A DNA stretch of 64,000 bases from assembly GCA_948470475.1 (NCBI GenBank), contig OX419335.1, positions 38,823,803 through 38,887,802 on the forward strand. Direction: 5' to 3'. This DNA comes from Galaxea fascicularis (taxonomy: Eukaryota > Cnidaria > Anthozoa > Scleractinia > Euphylliidae). A program made the position numbers and the translations under genes. Positions within the stretch are counted from its first letter, which is position 1. The number at the start of each line of letters is the position of its first letter. Of the stretch, positions 12,036 through 23,610 are shown one piece after another. Below the pieces are notes generated by a model. It was not told the origin of the DNA and did no database searches. It saw only the letters and a list, made by a program, of their open reading frames with translations.

Positions 12036-14150
12036 TTGGAACAGAGGAACCTGAACTATAGTGCAATTCTTGCTATGTATTGAATACACACTCCCTTGGG
12101 GTATTTAAGGAAAGTTATTGTACCATAAAAGGTTAATTATCAGATCATCTACTTCAAATAGATGTTTATGTTAATTTTAATTTAATTTATAAAAGAGTTT
12201 TATCATACTGATGGAGGCACTTTGTTCAGGAATATGTACAGTACCTTTGTAACTATGCAAGCTCTGATCTAAGAAGCAGAGCTGTTATTGTCTGTCTGTG
12301 GGTCTGCAGACTTACATCCCTGTCTTCAATTTATTTATTTTTGGAAATCCCTATCAGGGATGGAATTGCCAAATAATCAGAGTTGGGATGGGTATTGAAA
12401 GAAATACTTTTTAAGGTATAAAGCAAGCTGTGGTTTCCACAGTTATAGTGGAAATAAATACCCGGTAGGTTGCTCGAGTCTGTATAGTTTACTGTCCACC
12501 GGCAGAGGTCCTCCTTCCATATTTAACACCCCTTCATCTTAAGCTTTAACCTGAAGCTTATTAATACAACATGTTAGAAACAGAAAATTTTGTTGAAAGG
12601 TCCCATCCAAAAATAGCATGGCAGGTTGAGTCAGGTGGGACAAATACATGATAAAAACCTGAATTACAGCTCCATACAGTTATGGTATTTAAATTATAAC
12701 AAAAGATATACAAGTACACAAGGAAGAGGTATATAAAGTGGGTTTTACACCAAGAATGGGTGAAATGTTATTAACAATGGTAATGAATTATTTGATATCA
12801 AGAGTTTAATAATTTTTCAGGTCCATAAATCCAATTGTTTTTTAGAAAAATGGTCATCTTCATTGTTCAATTAATTTAATGAAAGTGCATCGATTTAACT
12901 GTTGAAAGACTTCTTTGGTAAAGAATACAAATTTTTTGGAAGGGATTTCCAAAGGTTTGGACCTATTCTATCAAGCCTCTAATGCAACAATTGCCAGCAC
13001 TTGAAATCCTTGTATTATCATTGGTGAATATCCTGGGATTGAGGAAAGAGATAACAAATGTTAGAAGGGGCAGAACCAGAGGACACATCATGCATCAGAG
13101 TAGCTATCTACTGTTTTAATGTGTAACATACATGTACATGATTAATTTTACCAGTAACCTGGGAACATGTATAATATGTACTTTTTCAAAATCATGCAAT
13201 GATTCAAAAGTGTCCAATTTGGAATTAAAAGAAACTGTTCATAATTAAAACTCTTTTGCCTAGTAGCAATCTGTTAATGTTACTGTACTTTTAACGAATA
13301 TGGACTTGTCTCTAAATCATGGTTCCTTTGGGACTGGTTTCTGTTTTATTTCATATTATTTATTTCAAAAATTATATGACATTATCTGTAGCATCATGTT
13401 AATTTGCTCTCTTGATTACGTGGAACTACGGTACTTGTTAATAACATTCAGTTTGGATAAATTAGCATTTTTCTTTCATTGATCAGTCAGTCAGTCAATC
13501 AATCAATCAATCCATCCATCCATTTATCCATCCATCCATGAGTCAGTCAGTTGTTAGTAATCAGTCAATCAGGCAGGCAGGCAGTCAGTCTTCAATTGAC
13601 AAACCACTAACGGATGAGTAAGTCAACTTAATTTCCTTACCAAAATACAGGAAAGAAGCAGGCTTAGGTAAAATGCATCAGAATAAAACATAACTGAGGT
13701 TTAGAAAGACGCTTACCATCTTAATCATTTCTGTGTTGGTACTCGAATATTAAGGTCCTTAGTGTAAGCTAAATTTTGGGGATAAAAAGTTATCTACGGT
13801 CCATCGGGTCTGGACTGGAGATGATTTGTTTTAAATCAAAGTACAATTTTATTAGCACTGGGCTAAGTTTAAAATTTTACCTTGGGTATTCACCTGAAGA
13901 GTGGAATTTTATTTGTAACCACATATTTTATTTTTGCGCAATAAAGTGATGGCTCATGGTGCTGGAGTTCACTGTTCATTGTGATCAGGGGTTTTTTAGA
14001 AATTTTTACCAATAAAAAGGCCACTACCTGATGTGCTCCCCTCTATTCCTTTCTCTCTAAAGTCATGGCGAATGTGTCCTGTAAAAAGTTTTGAGTGCAT
14101 GCGTGAAATGCTGTGACAACACCTTCCTGTTATTCCCAAAAACCATGCTA
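12036..14150 (+). other. 3'UTR and downstream flank of the CACFD1 homologue
   Basis: No coding sequence is recognisable. A candidate polyadenylation signal AATAAA lies at 12453-12458, about 420 bp after the stop codon; others occur further on, so the real 3' end is unknown. The only structured piece is the microsatellite near 13.5 kb. Confidence 0.4.
13483..13590. repeat. Compound tetranucleotide microsatellite (TCAG/TCAA/TCCA)n
   Basis: Runs of TCAG, TCAA, TCCA and GCAG tetranucleotides follow one another between about 13483 and 13590, a compound and partly degenerate microsatellite. Confidence 0.85.
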
Positions 14151-14212
14151 GCTCACATATAAGGCACTTACATTACAGTCCTACATATATAAATACACCA
14201 ACTGACAACTGA

Positions 14213-15632
14213 CTTCTGTTCATTTGTACTCACGTACATTCACTTATACTCACGTTCATATATACTCACTTGCCTTCAATTATACTCACTTCTCTTCATT
14301 TGTGCTCACTTGCTTGCATTTGTACTCACTTCTGTATTTGCATTTATACTCACTTGCTTGCATTTGTACTCACTTACACTCACTTATACTCACTTGCCTT
14401 CATTTATACTCACCTGCCTTCATTTGTACTCACTTACATTCACTTATACTCACTTGCATTCATTCATCACTCAATTGCATTCATTTATACTCACTTGCCT
14501 TCATTTATACTCACCTGCCTTCATTTGTACTCACTTACATTCACTTATACTCACTTACAATCATTCATACTCACTTGCATTCATTTATACTCACTTACCT
14601 TCATTTATACTCACTAACATTCATTTATACTCACTTGCATTCATTTGTACTCATTTGCATTCATTTATACTCACTTGCATTCATTTATACTCACTTATAT
14701 TCATTTATACTCACTTGCCTTCATTTATACTCACCTTCCTTCATTTGTACCCACTTACAATCACTTGGCTTCAGTCGTACTCACTTGCATTCATTCATAC
14801 TCACTTGCATTCATTTGTACTCACTTGCCTTCATTTATACTCACTTACCTTCATTTATACTCACTTGTCTTCATTTGTACTCACTTGCCTTTATTTATAC
14901 TCACTTGCATTCATTTGTACTCACTTACATTCACTTATTCTCACTTGCCTTCATTTATACTCACTTACCTTCATTTGTGCTCACTTACACTCACTTATAC
15001 TCATTTGCCTTCATTTATACTCATTTACCTTCATTTATACTCACTTGCCTTCATTTATCGTCTCACTCACGTCTACTTATGCTCACTTGTCGTCATTCAT
15101 ACGCACTTTCCTTCACTTGTACTTTCTCTGCATCACTTGTACTCACTTTCCTTTACTTGTACTCGCTTAACGTCACTCATACGCACTTTCATTCACTTTT
15201 ACTCACTTTCCTTCACTTGTACTAACTTTGCTTCACTTGTAATCACTTTCCTTCTCTCGTACTCACTTTGCTCCACTTGCACTCACTGCTTCACTTGTAC
15301 TCACTTTACTTCATTTGCACTCACTTTGCTTCACTTGTACTCACTTTGCTTCACTTGCACTCACTTTGCTTCACTTGCACTCACATTGCTCCACTTGCAC
15401 TCACTTTGCTTCAATTGTACTCACTTTCCTTCATTTGTACTCACTTTGCTTCACTTGTACTCGCTTACAGTCACTCATGTGCTTTCCTTCACTTGTACTC
15501 ACTTTCCTCCACCTAATTGCACTTATCATCAACTGTTTCTCTTCAGGTACGAACTAACCTCACCTACACACACTTAGCATCGCTCATACGCATTTAACTT
15601 CACATATACGCACTTGCGTTCACTCGTGTGAA
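14213..15632. repeat. 20-bp minisatellite array, forward arm
   Basis: About 70 copies of a 20-bp unit, typically ACTCACTTGCCTTCATTTAT, run in register to about 15630. Unit variants are zoned: TTGCCTTCATTTATACTCAC types occupy the outer part and TTTGCTTCACTTGCACTCAC types the inner part near 15250-15470. The unit has no stop codon in this orientation, so frames of 80-333 codons stay open; they are artefacts of the repeat. Confidence 0.95.
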
Positions 15633-15861
15633 GTCCGATTCTAAGTAAACCCGAGATGATTGCAGATTTCTTGACTTTATATGGGTATCGGTCCGAGACT
15701 AACTTCGGAAATATAGTTAGCAGTGCAAGGAAGGGGATAAGGAAGAGTTTTACATGCTGAGATCGTGCATTAGGTTTAGAGGGTTTGTGCGTACTCAGTA
15801 CGGAAAACTCGTCCTAGTTTCTCTAGTCTAAATTTCCGATTATTTAGCATGGGAGAGCTGT

Positions 15862-16400
15862 TTGTATGACTGACGGAAAGTGAGTGAAAGTGAGTGAGTT
15901 TTAGCAACTGAAGGAAAGTGAGTACAAGTGAAGCAAAGTGAGTACAAGTGAAGGAAAGTGCGTGTGAATGACGGATAGTGGGCGCAAGTGAATGAAATTG
16001 CGTATGAGAGACGATAATTGAGTAAAAGTGAATGAAATTGCGTATGAGTGACGGTAAATGAGTATGAGTTAAGGAAAGTGAGTATGAGTGAAGTGTTTGA
16101 GTGACAGTATGTGAATACAAGTGAAGCAAAGTGAGTGCAAGTGAAGGAAAGTGAGTTTCAGTGCGAGAGAAGGAAAGTGAGTATGAGTGACGGTAAGTGA
16201 GTAAAGGTGAATGAAATTGCGTATGAGTGACGGTAAGTGAGTACGTAATATACAAGTGAATGAAAGTGAGTATGAGTGACGGTAAGTGAGTACAAGTGAA
16301 GGAAAGTGGGTACAAATGAAGGCAAGTGATTGTAAGTGAGTGGAAATGAAGGCAGGTGAGTATAATGAATGCAAGTGAGTACAAATGAAGGCAAATGTTT
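15862..16400. repeat. 20-bp minisatellite array, inverted arm
   Basis: The same 20-bp unit in reverse orientation (GTGAGTACAAGTGAAGGAAA types) occupies about 27 positions. The inner variants (GAAGCAAAGTGAG) lie next to the spacer and the outer variants (AAATGAAGGCAAGTGAG) lie next to the transposase, mirroring the variant order of the forward arm. The 15633-15861 spacer is unique and non-coding. Confidence 0.93.
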
Positions 16401-16441
16401 ACATATAGAAAGTCATACTGTTGTCAAAATCTTGACGAAAG

Positions 16442-16912
16442 TCATAAAACAGGCGTGTGTACAGGAAATTGCAAAGGCAAAATAGCTAAGAAATTACTCA
16501 TTATGACATCATGACTACCACCTCTCCATTGTCGCCACATTCTCTCGTCCAAATAGGATTGCAGATCTTCTCTCCGCAGTCCCTTTCTTCTATTTCGGCC
16601 CAGTTTAAGTTGGCCCCAGGCAGATTCCACTTCTTGCGTGTGCACGCCTGTGCGTGGATCCACGAAATTGTGCGCATGTACCACCACTACTTGGTGTCCT
16701 TTAAAGTTAGGCAGCCCAGTCAAACGACGGTATGCTACCCAATCGTCAGAGTGTACGTCAGTTCTCGGTAGAAGACATCTCTGCACAATTGGCAACAGAG
16801 TAGCGGCATCTCTTCTCTCGACGACTTGAAAGTAGCCTCTTGCGGGACTGTGTTCCACCGAAACTACTCCAAAGACCCAAGCATTACGGGCAGCCCTCCT
16901 CCCTCTGTTGTA
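16442..16912 (-). pseudogene. Merlin/IS1595-type (ISXO2-like, DDE) transposase, C-terminal exon
   Basis: The exon starts after acceptor TTTTTTCTTGCAG (minus strand) and encodes [20 protein letters not shown] onward, about 155 residues to a stop. Family marks are RGR followed by WVFG; the LLPIVQRCLLP stretch; HSDDWVAYR with the second catalytic Asp; VDPRTGVHTQEVE with the HT-x3-E catalytic Glu; and YLDERMWR near the end. This fits the ISXO2-like transposase domain of prokaryotic IS1595 and eukaryotic Merlin elements. The first catalytic Asp should lie in an upstream exon that I could not find, so the copy is probably truncated. The 20-bp minisatellite begins about 40 bp beyond the stop codon. 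Confidence 0.75.
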
Positions 16913-16999
16913 CTGCAAGAAAAAATGTGCGGATGTCATTGTGTGAGAAAGCCATAAGATGCTTACTGTCATTGAGGCCAAGTACCGCTATGATAACTT

Positions 17000-18726
17000 A
17001 AATGATGCGTAACCAACATGTATCCACAATCGAAACATAAGTATTAACTAAATAAGACTTGCCCTCTGCAAAAGACAAGGTCCAAATCTGACGAGAAATC
17101 TTTCGTAAAGGCAGTGATCATGCTTCCGTTTATTGTGAAACTGGGATTGCCATATAAAAAGACCAAAGATAAAATGTTTAATTTAAACCAAATAAGCCAA
17201 AAAAGGGGGGGGGGGGGCCTTGAATCTTGCGGAGGCCGATTAACGATGTGGTATTCTGCTCACCATCTGCAGTTTAAAGTGCGGGTCGCTCACAAGACAA
17301 TATTTTGTCACAGAATTAAGCACAATGATTGAAGGTACCATTCCATATCCCTAGTGATAAGAAAATAGGCAAGTACAAAACTCTGAACAGGCAAACAGAC
17401 CGGAGCGGATCCCTTAGTCTGAGTATGATCAACTCTAATCAATACAATTTGAATAACTCTAGTTAAAACTGTTCATTTTGACAGATGAAGGGTCTGAGGA
17501 GGAAATGAAACCAGCAGAAAAGGCAGAAGAAAAACACAAGAGGGAAAGGAAAGACACAACAGGAAAACGACAGAGAGGAGAAAAAAACACAAAACAGAAC
17601 GTAAAGAATCAATGAAATAAACAAACAAACAAATTTTACAAACCAAATTGAGTTTTATTTTGTAAAAGAAGATTTCTGGCAATAGTAGGGTCACAGTTTG
17701 GATACAATTTGAACCTGAACTCATTTCAGCGGCTGAACACATTTAGTATAATTATTTACAGTAAGAGACTGGTCAAACAGTACAGGGGGTGGCCGGAGTA
17801 TTTGGAATTGTGGGGTATAAAATTGATCACATGGCTCACCCCCTTCTTTTTACACAAAACTGAGCGACCCACCCCTAAAACCAAATACGATTTCTGGTTG
17901 GAGAAGGTACTGCATGGACTTTTGATTATTTTGATGCATGTTAAGATGTGTTTGTTAAGAAAATGCTAATTAAAAGCACTTTCTCCTTTTTCATAAAAAA
18001 TGGTTTTAATATGTAAAAGCACCTCGTGGCTTCCTTAAAATTGTTCAACCCACCCTTAACTAAGGTCTGAAAACTGATGACTCATCCCCTGTCTATACTT
18101 TTTGACCAGTCTCTAATAAAAAAAAATCAGCCAGTAAGTATTTGTTAAGTGCTCTTTATTAGTAATACTGTTAATCTACGGTGTTGGCCAGTTTGATTAA
18201 TGAGAATATTATCATCTATATTTGAATAAAATATTAATTCTCCCAAAATTTACAAGTGTTAAAAGAATTAAATTGGATACAAGAAGTACAATTAAATTTT
18301 AAATTTTATATACCCAATAAGCAATTAATTAAATATAGTAGCTCCTCGTTGGTGAGCCAACCAATTTCATGTAAGACTGGTGTAATGCATGGTTCAATTC
18401 TACCTGTAACCATCTCCTCCCCAGGCAACCCCCGGGACAAGTGATGGGGAAGTGCTTAAAGCGATCTAGTCCCCAGGGGGTAGGGGGCCGGGCAATCTGA
18501 ATATTCTTGTGAAGTTTAATTTCCCACTTTTCGGTTCACGATGTCGCCGAACCGGTTGAAGAATACCAAATATTGGTCCAAAATGCCGAGTCCTCTGAGC
18601 TGGTTGATTTAAACTGTAAAGGGCCAGACTTTTTAATACTCTATTGAAAGGTATTCATTTGACTCGGAAGCACTAAAAAATTAATTTGATCGAAAACTCG
18701 CGATTTCATTAATGTAATATTAATGT
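17000..18726. other. Gene-free stretch with a MITE
   Basis: No coding sequence recognised. It contains an 11-base G run near 17207 and one short TIR element (17764-18114). A fragment at 18385-18440 is shared, inverted, with 20640-20745. The short open frames look random. Confidence 0.5.
17764..18114. mobile_element. MITE with 14-bp perfect TIRs
   Basis: AGAGACTGGTCAAA at 17764-17777 is exactly inverted at 18101-18114, and similarity continues inward (AGTACAGGGG against AGTATAGACAGGGG). The 351-bp element has no coding capacity. Confidence 0.7.
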
Positions 18727-19413
18727 TCATCTACATCTACATCTACATTTGAATGCGTCGGTAAAGTCGTTAGACATCACACCAACGTTAAAGATATAAC
18801 AAAAAGTTAAAATAACAACAATAAAAATAATATCTACAGGTTTAGAATTGCTCGATAAAATACTTGGAAATCTTTTGTTGCTTTCAACAACGTCTTTTAG
18901 AAGTTTATTCCATACCCTGACAGTGCGTGGAAAGAAGGAATAAAAATATACATCCTTTGTGGCATTTATATTAAAAAAAGTTATAATCATGACTAGAACG
19001 AGTTCTGGTTCCGCAGATTTTAGAGGAGCACAAGTAGCTATTTTTGTCAATATCGACGTTGCCATGGCATATTTTATACATTAGATTTAATCTGGCTATT
19101 GTTCTCGTTGTTTCGAGACTGGACCATCCTAGGTCACTTAACATCTCGGTAACACTAACTGTAGGTTGGTAGTTATTTAAACAAAACCGTGCTGCTTTCC
19201 TCTGCACACGTTCGAGAGATGAGATGTCCTTTTTAAAATGGGGATCCCAAGTTTCACAACCATACTCCATTTTTGGGCGAACCGAAGTTGTATATGCAGT
19301 TTCCTTCACTGATCGTGAACAGTGGGGAGCAGGGTTGGCATAGTGGTGAGAGCACTCGCCTCTCATCAATGTGGCCCGGGTTCGGTTCCCGATCTCGGCG
19401 TCATATGTGGGTT

Positions 19414-19457
<44 letters not shown>

Positions 19458-20010
19458 CGGGTACTCCGGTTTTCCCCTCTCCTGAAAACCAACACTTCTA
19501 AATTCTAATTCGATCTGGAATGCTCGGACGTTTAATACACGAGCCTCTGGCTCGGGAGATTGGGCAACCACTCCTTACGTTACCGAGCTTAAATAAATTG
19601 ATTTGATTTTGATTTTTTTTCCAAAAATTCCTTTTAATTAAACCAAGAACTTTGCTCGCCTTGCCAGAGATGGATGAAACATGCTGGGACCACTTCAGAT
19701 TTTTTGTCAAGGTAACACCGAGGTAGGATACAGAATCAACCTCCTCTAGTTCGGATCCACAAAACACGTATTTCTTCAGAGGGGGTGACTTCTTAGTAGA
19801 AATGCTTATTATTTTACACTTGGGTGTGTTAAACTTCATTTGCCATCTGTCTTGCCAGCATTCCAGTTCAGATAAATCAGCTTGGAGTTTATCGCAATCA
19901 TCCTCGCTGGAAATGATGCCATACAAGAGAGCGTCGTGAGCAAAAAGTCTAACGGAAGATTGTAAATTCTCTGGCAGGTTCTGTTCTGTCCACTAGTGCG
20001 GTTACAGTTT
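18727..20010 (-). mobile_element. CR1-like non-LTR retrotransposon, 5'-truncated, carrying a nested SINE
   Basis: Minus-strand frames give the C-terminal half of a reverse transcriptase. They read VRLFAHDALLYGI, then DLSELECWQDRWQMKFNTPKC, SVSYLGVTLTKNLKW, KASKVLGLIKRNFW, a break of about 300 bp, and then VKETAYTTSVRPKMEYGCET and LERVQRKAARFC. The catalytic F-A-D-D box reads FAHD (19933-19944), so the first Asp has become His. Frameshifts occur near the end. The 3' tail is a short ATGTAG repeat at 18727-18750, typical of CR1/L2-type LINEs. The break is caused by the SINE at 19322-19620. Confidence 0.85.
19322..19620 (+). mobile_element. tRNA-derived SINE inserted in the CR1-like LINE
   Basis: The head has an A-box-like TGGCATAGTGGTGAGAGC and a B-box-like GGGTTCGGTTCCCGATC. 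It is followed by an unrelated body and a TTGATTTGATTTTGATT tail ending in a T run. It splits the LINE frame between RNFWK and SVKETAYTT, in the opposite orientation, so it inserted after the LINE. A target-site duplication could not be assigned. Confidence 0.8.
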
Positions 20011-20028
20011 TTTTCGTTTCCCTGCTAG

Positions 20029-20076
20029 CAGAGGCCTCTTTTCCTTGTGACTTAATACAAGGAAAAGAGGCCTCTG
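20029..20076. repeat. Perfect 20-bp inverted repeat with 8-bp loop
   Basis: CAGAGGCCTCTTTTCCTTGT at 20029-20048 is exactly inverted at 20057-20076. It is probably the core of a small foldback element. Confidence 0.85.
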
Positions 20077-20397
20077 ATGGCACGGAATTTTTTCGTCAGC
20101 TTTCTTTTTCAAAGACAGTGTTCATATTTTTATTATATAACCGTGAACAGGTAGCATCCTTTGTTCAAAACCTCTAGAAGAGCGTGTACGTTTTTGACAA
20201 AACGTCTATTGTTCGAAATCGATATTGTTAAGTCCATTTTTCACACATAATGCCGTATTTATATCGTCTCCTATTATGATACTGTACATAGTCTTTTTCT
20301 ATTAATTTTGTAATAGTAGGTGTCCCCAATTAGCTCTATGAGCTAAATACATAGACACGGTAATAAAGATTTTATTATTATTATTATTATTATTATT

Positions 20398-20606
20398 GAG
20401 GGTCCCCTATACTTTTTTCGTGAAACGTGACAGAGACTATTTTTTCTCGTGAAACGTGATTTAGGTTTATTTGTTCATTCGTGATTCGTGATTGCCGATA
20501 TTTGCTTTGTCGTGAACGTGAACGTGAATGGGAATTATCCGTGAAGCGTGAACAGTCTCAATATTTTTACGTGAATGCATTTTCCAAAGTGGTATAGGGG
20601 ACCCTC
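20398..20606. mobile_element. MITE with 15-bp perfect TIRs and CGTGA-rich interior
   Basis: GAGGGTCCCCTATAC (20398-20412) is exactly inverted at 20592-20606. The 209-bp element lies within an ATT repeat, so its target duplication cannot be separated from the microsatellite. The interior repeats CGTGAAACGTGA-like motifs. Confidence 0.85.
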
Positions 20607-20634
20607 ATTATTATTATTTGTGGTTTATGAGGAG

Positions 20635-20970
20635 CCCCGGGGGTTGGAATAAACCGCCAAGTACGAAAAAACTTGCAAATCCCCGGGGGTGTGCCTGGAG
20701 GGGGGTCAAGCATGGTAACACGTAGAATTGAACCGTGCATAAGTATTCGGCCGACAAAGTTTTGGATAATTTGTAGTGTATGCATGTTTTCTTTAGAAGT
20801 CCCAGACAATACAGTCGAGCAGTAGAACAGTTTGCTAAATACTAGGGAATTTAGGTTTATGTACAGTACATCAAATAGAAAAGCGTCTGCTGCTGTGACT
20901 AATATATACTTTTTCTTCAAGTTAATGTTACATATTTTCTTATTACTGTTAAAAGTAATAACCATGATAT
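20635..20970 (-). mobile_element. LINE reverse transcriptase fragment joined to an interspersed repeat
   Basis: The minus-strand frame contains LVFSKLFYCSTVLSGTSKEN and LQIIQNFVGRIL, the pattern that follows the reverse transcriptase in CR1/L2-type LINEs. The left part (20640-20745) is a different repeat, with a copy in the opposite orientation at 18385-18440 (ATGGTTCAATTCTACCTGT). Confidence 0.55.
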
Positions 20971-21924
20971 TGATGAAAGCATTTTAAACCCTAGCACTTT
21001 ATTAATTTGGAAAAGGCAAGTTAGACCACAACTAGACTCCAATAAGGGTCCCAAGGAGCCTTGAAATTACATGAACCAGAGAAAACGGAGGAAAGAAAAA
21101 AAAATAGAGCCAAGGATATAAAAATAAAACAAAACGAACAGAAACAGAAACCAAAAACGGGATGGCTCATAACTTTGTTTATTATAAAACACTACAATGC
21201 AGTTACTTTGGCCAATTTCGCATCCATTTGATATATCCAGAGAGGAATGTTTAAAACAGGGTCAACCTCGATTTTCGACCAGTTGATACACTTTCGAGGC
21301 CCGGAGAAGCAAAACAAAAACTTGTTTCCCCGTTCCACCACCCCTCCCCCATGAAAAATTTGAAGGCAACGAGTTCACCGAGCTCGGTAACGTTACGAAC
21401 GAAATCCGATTCGAAGTCGATTTCCAACGGAGCGCGATCCCCTAGCCAATCCCCTAGCTTTTGACCGCGCGCCATTAGAAAGCAAATCTCGGAATAACCC
21501 ATACGGAGAGCCTGTTTGCAGGCTAGAGGTAGACTGCATGTTCATTATTCTCGAGACCACACACGTGTACGGTGCAAACAGACGGCTTCTGAGATTTTCT
21601 AGCACCCTTCCATTATTTAGACTGCTGTCCCTTGATGACGGTGTCTGAAATCTTTTGTTGTGCTGCGGTACATTCCTTTTTTACAGGACTACTGTCTCTG
21701 AACGATTGCGCCAAGGAGATGGGAAAACTTTGGCTGATTTCCAATCCCCCAGAGCCCGCACCAAGAACGCGACCGTACGATGATTCTTACATTACGTAGC
21801 ATTTGTTCCGAGCGCGAAAACTGGGATTTTTATCCGCGTTCGTTGGTGGTGCTCACAAACTGATCACAAGAGGATTATTTCGAAACTAGGACGACAACGA
21901 AGTTCCGGAACGTTTCAAAACTAA

Positions 21925-21945
21925 ATGAGGGTTACGGTAACACCG
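21925..21945 (+). CDS. Possible first coding exon of an unassigned plus-strand gene
   Basis: ATG at 21925 opens MRVTVTP, which ends in a consensus donor CCG|GTAAGTTCC. The 300 bp upstream is richer in CpG than its surroundings, as around the UBAC1/CACFD1 promoter. Segments at 22978-23026 and 23125-23178 continue in phase 0 with plausible splice sites, but the product resembles nothing I know. This rests on splice signals alone. Confidence 0.2.
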
Positions 21946-22369
21946 GTAAGTTCCGAATAGAAATTACCATTGATAATTGACTGCTGATACGATGCTACCA
22001 TGCCGAGCTTTGCTCAGGTTCTTGTACTGTGCTGTTAAAGGCCCACGTGGTGCTCAACGAGCTAAACTCAGTTTTACCGACCTGCTTTTTCGCACTGGGA
22101 AGAAAGATTTACAGTTCGTAGCAAACGTAATTTAATTCAATCATAAAAAACGTTGCCAGAAAGCAGGAAAGAAGAGAAAAAGAAAAGAGGCTGATTCTAG
22201 CTAAAGAGCACTTTTAACTGGTGTTTTACAGTATGCCAAGAAGATACAAGCTTAGAACAAATACTTCACACATGCAGTCCTTTACATATACATACATGTA
22301 CTACCTCCTATTCAATTTTCACTGTAAGTTTTCACCCGGCCGCAAGTGAGATTGCTACAAGTAATGATA

Positions 22370-22692
22370 TGCGATCATGAGGACAGATCACAACAGCAGG
22401 ATTGTTCCCTACTCTTTTCAATAAGTGTGCGAATTATTGTTCTTTTATGCCCCCCTCAAGTTTTTGCATATGAAGGACAACATGAGACCAACAGCTTAAT
22501 GTCACTCCTCAGTGACACAATCATCTGAACTGAGGTACTGTACATGTACGTGTACATGTGGATGTTGCGCGTGCAGCCAGCATGATGTTACCTATTATTA
22601 GATTCTGGTTTGAGGTGCAGTCTTAGGGTTTGAACCAGCAACCCTCTGCTCAACAATCTGGTGCTGTACCAACTGAACCAACTGGTGCTTGG
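22370..22692 (-). mobile_element. tRNA-derived SINE
   Basis: Read on the minus strand, the head at 22690-22625 shows TGGTTCAGTTGGTACAGC (A box) and GCTGGTTCAAACCCTAAG (B box). The body shares the GGTAA(G/C)ATCATGCT segment with the SINEs at 39640-40012 and 43560-43925, making one family. Confidence 0.75.
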
Positions 22693-23407
22693 GGAATTTT
22701 GATCAAAGTAACATGGTTTAATCTCATTCAATCATGAAAGAGAATACCAGAGAAATGGATTCAGATGTTTGTACAATACAGTTGTCTGTGTTGTAGAGGG
22801 ATACTAATTTTATTAGAGGAGTTTTCAGGATGAATCATTTTAATGATCTATTCCCAGTGTTCGTATTCTAAAGTACCTCCATAAAAGTGGATAGGGTCAG
22901 AGTTACACTGTAACACAACTGAAACCAGCTTTATGAATACACAGACTTTTGTTTACAAATTGGTGTTTACACTACAGATGTTTTTAAAACTCCCCAAAAT
23001 CAGTGAATTTGCCAATGTAAGTCAAAAGTATGGAATTGGATTGTTAAAATGTTTTGATTTTAAGATTAAAGTATTTTAAAATTTGGCTTTGATTTTTGTT
23101 GTATTTTTTTTCGACAGGGGACTTTGTGGTGTTTGCATACAACAACTGTGTTTGCTTTTCTGTTGACATGGTAGAAATCAGAGTTTTCCTGGCAATCAGA
23201 ACTTGAAGAATCAGAAAGATCAAATATTGTGTATGTAGCTTGAGAGTGAAAAGGGAGAGAGATGCCTTAGCTTTCTGAGAAGGTTGAAGGGTATTTCAAA
23301 CCCTGCAGGGCAATGCTTCTTGAAACCAGTAAAGGGGCAAAATCAAGGTATTTTACTTTAATACAGTACTGATATTGTTTTTGTTTAGGAAAAGCTCAGA
23401 TAATCAA

Positions 23408-23570
23408 GGCTGTGCTCTAAGAAATGTAGTTGGGTGCCCAAACCTCTAAACCTTTAAAAAACCAGGGCACCCAGCATGTAAGTTTGGTGCAAAAACTAAA
23501 TATTATTTCCTGGTCACCCAATGGCAAAAGTAAGTCTCCAGGGGCGCCCGGGCGCCGCTAGAGCACAGCC
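23408..23570. mobile_element. Short MITE with 12-bp TIRs
   Basis: GGCTGTGCTCTA at 23408-23419 is exactly inverted at 23559-23570; 163 bp, non-coding. Confidence 0.65.
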
Positions 23571-23610
23571 CTGGATAATGTATTGGATTTCTTTGGGAAA
23601 TGTAATTATA

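Larger units (their letters stand above)
14150..16981 (-). mobile_element. Merlin/IS1595-like transposon copy 1 with internal inverted minisatellite
   Basis: The right part is a transposase exon on the minus strand (16912-16442). The rest is two opposed arrays of a 20-bp minisatellite around a 220-bp spacer. The left end, from about 14150 (GCTAGCTCACATATAAGG), is shared with the second copy at 57.35-57.43 kb, so it is probably the true element end. The 5' part of the transposase and the other terminus are not recognisable right of about 17000. Calling this one element is an inference from the repeated association of the parts. Confidence 0.55.

Noticed and set aside
13483..13590. CRISPR-like regular repeats
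   Set aside because: Direct tetranucleotide microsatellite without spacers, in a eukaryotic context.
14224..15577. Long overlapping plus-strand frames (up to 333 codons) rich in Tyr, Thr, His and Leu
   Set aside because: They are read from the 20-bp minisatellite, whose unit has no stop codon in any frame of this orientation; all three frames give permutations of the same peptide.
15776..16394. Minus-strand frames of 78-202 codons
   Set aside because: Same minisatellite in inverted orientation.
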